From contig URLF01000081.1 in assembly GCA_900548705.1 (NCBI GenBank), positions 1 through 11,389 on the forward strand: DNA of 11,389 bases, in the 5' to 3' direction. Below the pieces are notes generated by a model. The model saw only the letters and a list, made by a program, of their open reading frames with translations. It had not been told where the DNA came from and searched no databases. The DNA is from an uncultured Porphyromonadaceae bacterium (GTDB lineage Bacteria; Bacteroidota; Bacteroidia; Bacteroidales; Muribaculaceae). Made by a program: the position numbers and the translations under genes. This document shows positions 6,719-11,389 of the stretch, in pieces (within the stretch, counting starts at the first letter, position 1; the number at the start of each line of letters is the position of its first letter).

Positions 6719-8092
6719 ATGAATATCAGCATATTTGGACTTGGATATGTGGGTTGCGTCGGCGCCGCCTGCTTCGCCTCGATGGGGCATAAGGTAACAG
6801 GGGTCGATGTGTCGGCCACAAAGGTGAATCTCATCAACTCAGGCCGCCCTACAATCATTGAGCGCGACATCGAGGAACTTTGCCGCAAGGGGCACGAGGC
6901 CGGGCTGCTGTCGGCCACTTCCGATGTCACCTCGGCTGTCTGCTCGACCGACATCTCCTTTATCGCCGTCGGTACCCCCGGCTCGGGTCACGGCCATCTC
7001 GACCTGTCATACATATATGGTGTGGCGCGGGAAATCGGTGAGGCTCTTGCCAAGAAGGAGGGCTTTCACGTCGTGGCCATCCGCAGCACCGTTATGCCCG
7101 GCACCAACAAGAAGGTCACCGACATCATAGCCGAGGCCTCCGGAAAGACCCCGGGGGAGGATTTCGCCGTGGTGTCAAATCCGGAATTCCTCCGCGAGGG
7201 GACTTCGGTGCATGATTTCATGAATCCCCCCTTGACGCTGGTCGGCACCGACTCCCCCCGCGCCGCCGCCGTCATGGAGGCTCTTTACGGCCCTCTCCCC
7301 GCCGAATATATCTCGACCGACATCCCCGTGGCTGAGATAATGAAGTATGTCAACAATACCTACCACGCGCTGAAAATCGTATTCGGCAACGAGGTCGGGG
7401 CCATCTGCAAGAGCCTGGGAATCGATTCCCACAAGGTGATGGACATATTCTGCCGCGACAAGCAGCTCAACATCTCCCCCTATTATTTCAAGCCGGGATT
7501 CGCCTATGGCGGTTCCTGCCTCCCCAAAGACACCAACGCTTTGCGCGCGCTGGCCGCCGACAATTATGTCGATGTGCCGGTAATCAACCATATCGAGAAG
7601 AGCAACACCATCCACCGCGACCGCGCCCTGGAGCTTATAATGGCCCAGGGAAAACGGAAAATCGGTGTGCTTGGCCTGAGCTTCAAGGCAGGGACGGATG
7701 ACCTCCGCTGCAGTCCCATCGTGGAGGTGATAGAGTCGCTGCTCGGAAAGGGATTCCAGGTGTCGATATATGACAGGAATGTCGAGGTAAGCCGTCTGAC
7801 AGGCACTAACCTCGACTTCATAATGAGCAAGATTCCCCACCTGCAGCATTTCGTCACCGACGACCTCGACGCGGTGGCCTCCGGAGCGGATGTGCTTGTC
7901 GTCACCAACCGCGAGAAGGAGTTTGCCGACATTCCGGCCCGTTACCCCGGAAAAATCATTGTTGACCTTGTCAGGATGTGGGACACCATCGACTACGACG
8001 GCCATTACGACGGCCTGGCGTGGGCGCCTATCAACACCAACGCGGCCCAGTCGGCCGAGACCGGCAGGGATTTCTGCAAATGCCGGTTCTGA
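6719..8092 (+). CDS. AlgD-like nucleotide-sugar 6-dehydrogenase (GDP-mannose or UDP-glucose type)
   Basis: A 457-residue cytoplasmic enzyme that oxidises the C6 alcohol of a nucleotide sugar to the carboxylate using two NAD+, giving a uronic-acid donor. The N-terminal Rossmann fold begins with GLGYVG (7-12) and has VGTP (84-87). NPEFLREG (154-161) and the Lys209 segment MKYVNN belong to the active site. Catalytic Cys267 sits in GGSCLPKD (264-271). The C-terminal substrate domain carries GLSFKAGTDDLR (319-330). The stretch LNISPYYFKPGFAYGGSCLPKD-type context (250-271) and the Leu after Cys are closer to GDP-mannose dehydrogenase AlgD than to standard UDP-glucose dehydrogenase, so GDP-mannuronate is the favoured product, though UDP-glucuronate cannot be excluded. 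It is first in a three-gene unit with a heparinase-fold protein 32 bases downstream. No convincing promoter was found upstream; TAACTTTT at 6645-6652 is a near-match. Confidence 0.93.
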   Translation: MNISIFGLGYVGCVGAACFASMGHKVTGVDVSATKVNLINSGRPTIIERDIEELCRKGHEAGLLSATSDVTSAVCSTDISFIAVGTPGSGHGHLDLSYIYGVAREIGEALAKKEGFHVVAIRSTVMPGTNKKVTDIIAEASGKTPGEDFAVVSNPEFLREGTSVHDFMNPPLTLVGTDSPRAAAVMEALYGPLPAEYISTDIPVAEIMKYVNNTYHALKIVFGNEVGAICKSLGIDSHKVMDIFCRDKQLNISPYYFKPGFAYGGSCLPKDTNALRALAADNYVDVPVINHIEKSNTIHRDRALELIMAQGKRKIGVLGLSFKAGTDDLRCSPIVEVIESLLGKGFQVSIYDRNVEVSRLTGTNLDFIMSKIPHLQHFVTDDLDAVASGADVLVVTNREKEFADIPARYPGKIIVDLVRMWDTIDYDGHYDGLAWAPINTNAAQSAETGRDFCKCRF

Positions 8093-8124
8093 AAAACGAA
8101 TCACAAGCATAGTATAGCTGCCGG

Positions 8125-9918
8125 ATGGGTAAGTTAGGCTGGTATTTCAACCGGCTCAGGGCGATGTCGCCCCGTGAAGTCGTGTGGCGACTGGAGCAGA
8201 AACGGCTCCAGCGTCAGGAGCTTGCGCGGTTCAGGGAGAAACAGGCGGTGACCTCCCCGCTGTATCCGGGGGTGGAAGGGTTGGTTGACAAGGTGTTGGT
8301 CAAGCCGGATTCATCCCGCGACACTGAGACTGTCCGCGCCATCCTGCGTCTGACGGAGGATTATGGGCGCAATCACGGCGACGAGTCGATACGTCTGCTC
8401 GGGGGATTCCGTTATGAGGATTACGCTACCGACTGGCATGCGGGGTTCAACACCTCCCGTAAATGGCCTCTCGAACCGAGCTATTGCCTTGAATACAAAC
8501 AGCGCGACGATATCGGGGATGCCCGTGTCAACTGGGAGCTTAACCGCCACCGCCAGTTTGTCAGGCTCGCCGCCGCCGGGAATGAGCGCCGCCTTGAGGC
8601 GTTGCTCGATGACTGGGCGGACAAGAATCCATTCCTCTGGGGCATATCATGGACCTCACCTATGGAGACTGCCATCCGGTCGATTTCATGGATGACCGCC
8701 GCCCGGTTGCTGATGGCCCGGGAAGAGCGGAATGAAGCGCTCGTGAGGAAGCTGCTCACCGGAGCGGCCAACATGACCGAATACCTTACCCGCCACGAGA
8801 GCGGTTTCTCCTCAGCCAACAACCATCTGATAGTGGAGGTGGCGGCGGTGACACTTGCCGGATTCCTCTTCGGCAACCGGGAATGGGTCGGCCCGTCGCT
8901 CGACATCCTTGACCGGGAGCTGCGCCATCAGGTCAGTGCCGACGGTGTTGACCTCGAAAGCTCGCTTCATTACCACGGATTCGTGCTGGAGGCTTACCTG
9001 CTTGTCTGGCGCGGGATGCGCGAGAACGGTATGGAGATTACGGCGTCATGGCGCGACCGTCTCGACGAGATGGCGCGGTTTGTGGCCGCGAGCCGTGTGG
9101 CCGACGGGGGATGGGGTGTGTTCGGCGACGATGACGAGGCGCGGATTTCCGACCCCGGATTCGGCGATGCCGACTATTTCGACTATCTCCTCGACCTTTA
9201 CGCCGACCTTTCAGGGAAGGATGTCAGGAAAGATGCCTCCCGATGGCCAGCGCGTCTCACATTCCCTGCCGGTGGATACAGTTTCCTCCGATGCGGGAGG
9301 ATGTATGCCGGTATCGACCATGCCCCCCTCGGGTTCGGCTCGATAGCCGCCCATGGCCATAATGACATACTCAGTTTCCAGCTCTTCCTCGACGGGAGGC
9401 CACTGCTGGTCGACTCGGGGACATATCTTTACCATACCGACCGGAAAAGGCGCGATATGTTGCGCTCGACCCGGATGCACAACACCGTGACGGTCAACGG
9501 TCAGGAACAGTCTCAGATGTTGGGCGCGTTCCTCTGGGGGAAGAAAGCCGAGAGTTGCCTTCTGTCGGCTGAGGATGACGGCCTGTCGGCTTCGGTCAAA
9601 GGGCTGTCGGGGGTGACCCACACCCGCAAGTGGAAGATATCGGCCGGTGAGACCGAGACTCTGCTGGAGGTTACCGACAGCTTCGACAGGGATTGCCGCT
9701 GGGAGGCGACATTGATTGTTGCCCCAGGGATGGCGGTCGTGAAGACCGGAGAACGGAACGTTGAAATCGGGGGGGAATTGCGTGTGGACAGCTCCACCGG
9801 GGAGATTTCCACCGATGTAACAGAAATTGCTACGGAATATGGGAGGCTGACAGAGACCACCGCCATAAGGATTGTTGGCAATTCTCGCGAAAATTGCTTA
9901 ACTTTGCAGTCGCTCTGA
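8125..9918 (+). CDS. Heparinase II/III-family protein without signal peptide, exopolysaccharide-cluster type
   Basis: A 597-residue protein with the two-part architecture of heparinase II/III-like polysaccharide lyases. An alpha-helical toroid spans about 100-370 and a C-terminal beta-sandwich about 380-590. Family landmarks are WELNRHRQ (137-144), ANNHLIVE (231-238), LHYHGFVLEAYL (281-292) and AAHGHNDILSF (408-418) followed by LLVDSGTYLYH (427-437). The N-terminus, with NRLRAMSPREVVWRLEQK near residues 9-26, has no hydrophobic signal sequence. Secreted lyases (PL12, PL15, PL17, PL21) have one, so this belongs to the cytoplasmic group found in polysaccharide biosynthesis clusters. It lies between a uronate-forming dehydrogenase and a glycosyltransferase, suggesting action on a uronate-containing glycan or glycolipid intermediate. 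Whether it is a lyase is unproven. Its last codons contain the promoter of the next gene. Confidence 0.93.
   Translation: MGKLGWYFNRLRAMSPREVVWRLEQKRLQRQELARFREKQAVTSPLYPGVEGLVDKVLVKPDSSRDTETVRAILRLTEDYGRNHGDESIRLLGGFRYEDYATDWHAGFNTSRKWPLEPSYCLEYKQRDDIGDARVNWELNRHRQFVRLAAAGNERRLEALLDDWADKNPFLWGISWTSPMETAIRSISWMTAARLLMAREERNEALVRKLLTGAANMTEYLTRHESGFSSANNHLIVEVAAVTLAGFLFGNREWVGPSLDILDRELRHQVSADGVDLESSLHYHGFVLEAYLLVWRGMRENGMEITASWRDRLDEMARFVAASRVADGGWGVFGDDDEARISDPGFGDADYFDYLLDLYADLSGKDVRKDASRWPARLTFPAGGYSFLRCGRMYAGIDHAPLGFGSIAAHGHNDILSFQLFLDGRPLLVDSGTYLYHTDRKRRDMLRSTRMHNTVTVNGQEQSQMLGAFLWGKKAESCLLSAEDDGLSASVKGLSGVTHTRKWKISAGETETLLEVTDSFDRDCRWEATLIVAPGMAVVKTGERNVEIGGELRVDSSTGEISTDVTEIATEYGRLTETTAIRIVGNSRENCLTLQSL
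9874..9906 (+). promoter_or_regulatory. Internal promoter for the glycosyltransferase, inside the heparinase-family gene
   Basis: GTTG at 9874-9877 and TAACTTTG at 9899-9906 are separated by 21 bases, matching the Bacteroidota -33/-7 pattern. Both lie in the last 45 coding bases of the upstream gene. The predicted start near 9913 gives a leader of about 62 bases to the ATG at 9976. It would let the glycosyltransferase be expressed independently of the two upstream genes. Confidence 0.6.
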
Positions 9919-9975
9919 CCGTCGCCTCCTTATAAATGAAGTGACATAACCAACGGCGGCGGGGCATTATTGACC

Positions 9976-11172
9976 ATGGACCGCAAAATTCTTATCATAG
10001 TCGAGAACCTCCCGGTGCCGTTCGACACCCGCGTATGGCAGGAGGCCACGACACTCGCCCGCGAGGGATACACCGTATCAGTAATCTGCCCCAAAGGTAA
10101 AGGATACAACGAGGATTATGAATACCTCGAAGGGGTACATATCTACCGCCATGACCTCCCCAAGGAGGGTAACGGCCCGATAGGCTATGCCAGGGAATAT
10201 TTCTCCGCGCTGTGGCATGAATACCGCCTTGCCCGCAAGATTTACAAGGAGCGCGGTTTCCATGTCATCCATGGCTGCAATCCCCCCGACAACATCTATA
10301 TGGTGGCTTCCCGCTTCAAAGGGAAAGGGGTGGACTATGTGTTTGACCATCATGACATCTGCCCGGAGCTGTATGAGGCGAAGTTCGGAAAGACTTCAGG
10401 GCCGCTCTACAAGAGCCAGCTCTGGCTCGAACGCCACACCTATGACCATTGCACTTTCGCTTTCGTCACAAACGAGAGCTACAAGGAGATAGCCATCAGG
10501 CGCGGTGGCATGTCGCCCGACAAAGTGCATGTCTTGCGCAGTGGCCCGAGGCTGGAGCGTCTGAAAATCCAGCCCCCCAAACCTGAAATCAAGCGTGGAA
10601 AGAGATTCATGGTCGGTTATCTCGGGGTAATCGGTCAGCAGGAGGGGATTGAATACCTCCTTGAGGCTGCCCGTTGCCTGCGCGACGAGAAGGGACGCGA
10701 CGATATCTTCTGGGGTATCGTGGGTGGCGGCCCCCACCTTGAGGCGTTACGCCGCAAGAGCGAGGAGATGGGGCTGCAGGATATCGTGGAGTTCACCGGA
10801 CGTGTGTCTGACGAGAAGATGCTCGACTATCTCAACACCGCTGATGTCTGTGTCAATCCCGACGAGTACAACGCCATGAACGACAAGTCGACAATGAACA
10901 AGGTGCTGGAATACATGGCCCTCGGGAAACCTATCGTGCAGTTTGACCTCACCGAGGGACGCTATTCGGCACAGGACGCGTCGCTCTATGCCGAGCGCAA
11001 CAATGCCCGAGACATGGCCGACAAGATTGTGATGCTGCTCGATGACTCCGAACGCCGCGAGAAGATGGCTGCCATCGGCCGCGAGCGCATCCTCAACGAA
11101 CTGAGCTGGGACCACACCTCCCGCGCCCTCATCTCGGCCTACGACAACTACTTCCGCTCGCGCGGGCTGTAA
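9976..11172 (+). CDS. GT4-type (GT-B fold) glycosyltransferase
   Basis: A 398-residue retaining-type glycosyltransferase of the GT4 group, cytoplasmic or peripheral to the inner membrane, transferring a sugar from a nucleotide donor to a growing glycan. The N-terminal acceptor domain opens with ILIIVENLPVPFDTRVWQEA and contains DHHDICPELY (124-133). The C-terminal donor domain has GYLGVIGQQEGIEYLLEA (214-231), GIVGGGP (247-253) and KSTMNKVLEYMALGKPIV (304-321). In the usual EX7E motif the second Glu is kept (Glu312), but the first position is Lys304. ATG at 9976 is chosen; a TTG two codons earlier is possible. Donor and acceptor are unknown, but location beside a uronate-forming dehydrogenase points to exopolysaccharide or capsule assembly. 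It is 57 bases from the previous gene and has its own promoter. Confidence 0.93.
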   Translation: MDRKILIIVENLPVPFDTRVWQEATTLAREGYTVSVICPKGKGYNEDYEYLEGVHIYRHDLPKEGNGPIGYAREYFSALWHEYRLARKIYKERGFHVIHGCNPPDNIYMVASRFKGKGVDYVFDHHDICPELYEAKFGKTSGPLYKSQLWLERHTYDHCTFAFVTNESYKEIAIRRGGMSPDKVHVLRSGPRLERLKIQPPKPEIKRGKRFMVGYLGVIGQQEGIEYLLEAARCLRDEKGRDDIFWGIVGGGPHLEALRRKSEEMGLQDIVEFTGRVSDEKMLDYLNTADVCVNPDEYNAMNDKSTMNKVLEYMALGKPIVQFDLTEGRYSAQDASLYAERNNARDMADKIVMLLDDSERREKMAAIGRERILNELSWDHTSRALISAYDNYFRSRGL

Positions 11173-11181
11173 TTGAAATAT

Positions 11182-11198
11182 CGATTCCTTTGGAATCG
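11182..11198 (+). other. Small hairpin after the glycosyltransferase stop codon
   Basis: CGATTCC and GGAATCG form a perfect 7-bp stem around a TTT loop, 9 bases after the stop codon. No T-run follows, so this is not a typical intrinsic terminator. It may stabilise the 3' end of the transcript. Confidence 0.4.
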
Positions 11199-11235
11199 CT
11201 GCGCACGGGGGGCGGATTTATCTCTCAATTCTACT

Positions 11236-11272
11236 GTAGGGACGCGCCGCGGCGCGTCCGCGCTAACCCTAC
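11236..11272. repeat. Palindromic GTAGGG...CCCTAC element, REP/MITE-like
   Basis: A perfect 20-bp palindrome (11240-11259, arms GGACGCGCCG and CGGCGCGTCC) lies within a wider pair of terminal inverted repeats GTAGGG (11236-11241) and CCCTAC (11267-11272). The nested symmetry and extreme GC content, in a stretch with no gene, look like a short non-autonomous repeat. No function can be assigned from this one copy. Confidence 0.7.
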
Positions 11273-11284
11273 CGGCAAAAAGAG

Positions 11285-11384
11285 GTCTCGCAGATTACGC
11301 GGATTACGCAGAGGCCATCCGGATTGGAAATCCATCAACATTCCATCCGGATGGCCTCTGCGTAATCCGCGTAATCTGCGAGAC
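11285..11384. repeat. Perfect 40-bp inverted repeat with 20-base spacer
   Basis: Bases 11285-11324 are the exact reverse complement of 11345-11384 (arm begins GTCTCGCAGATTACGC). With one bulged base the stem grows by four more pairs, leaving an 11-base loop. Each arm contains an internal direct repeat, GATTACGCG then GATTACGCA. The right arm is followed by TTTAT and the left arm is preceded by AAAAAGAG, so it could terminate transcription from either side. The perfection of the arms argues for a recent or actively maintained element. Confidence 0.9.
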
Positions 11385-11389
11385 TTTAT

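Noticed and set aside
7175..8110. Minus-strand open frame (311 residues) opposite the nucleotide-sugar dehydrogenase
   Set aside because: Antisense shadow of a gene with intact catalytic motifs; composition is that of a reversed coding strand.
11285..11384. Inverted repeat considered as an integron attC site or CRISPR unit
   Set aside because: No RYYYAAC/GTTRRRY core sites, no integrase, no spaced direct repeats; the arms are perfectly matched, unlike attC.

Overview
The window looks like a chromosomal segment from a high-GC member of the Bacteroidota, most likely a gut Bacteroidales of the Muribaculaceae type. Three things point there. Several intergenic regions carry the Bacteroidota sigma-factor promoter pattern (TTTG or GTTG, then 20-21 bases, then TAnnTTTG). 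Shine-Dalgarno sequences are largely absent. The gene content also fits: a secreted C69 dipeptidase, a short QueF, and a secreted multidomain glycosidase. The family-level assignment is inference from GC content and gene style.

Layout. 1-225 (minus): two tandem identical tRNA-Asn(GTT) genes, the distal one cut by the window edge, with a promoter near 299-329. 406-2805 (minus): a secreted six-hairpin glycoside hydrolase with FN3-like and C-terminal carbohydrate-binding-like domains. 3047-5199 (plus): a secreted C69-family Ntn dipeptidase followed directly by queF, read from a strong promoter at 2962-2994 and closed by a textbook terminator at 5221-5256. 5263-5319: a 9-bp G-tract tandem repeat lying between convergent genes. 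5366-6586 (minus): an MFS transporter. 6719-11172 (plus): a three-gene polysaccharide module made of an AlgD-like nucleotide-sugar 6-dehydrogenase, a heparinase II/III-family protein without a signal peptide, and a GT4-type glycosyltransferase that also has its own promoter inside the preceding gene. 11173-11389: non-coding, with a palindromic GTAGGG...CCCTAC element and a perfect 40-bp inverted repeat, both resembling dispersed repeat elements.

How the genes work together. The 6.7-11.2 kb module is the most coherent unit. The dehydrogenase would supply a uronic-acid nucleotide sugar, the glycosyltransferase would build on a lipid-linked or growing glycan, and the heparinase-fold protein, apparently cytoplasmic, would act on or process a uronate-containing glycan. 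It is probably one end of a larger exopolysaccharide or capsule locus that continues past the right edge. QueF makes preQ1 for queuosine at the wobble base of GUN tRNAs, a class that includes the tRNA-Asn(GTT) encoded at the left end. The rest (glycosidase, dipeptidase, MFS transporter) is ordinary gut-Bacteroidales nutrient handling.
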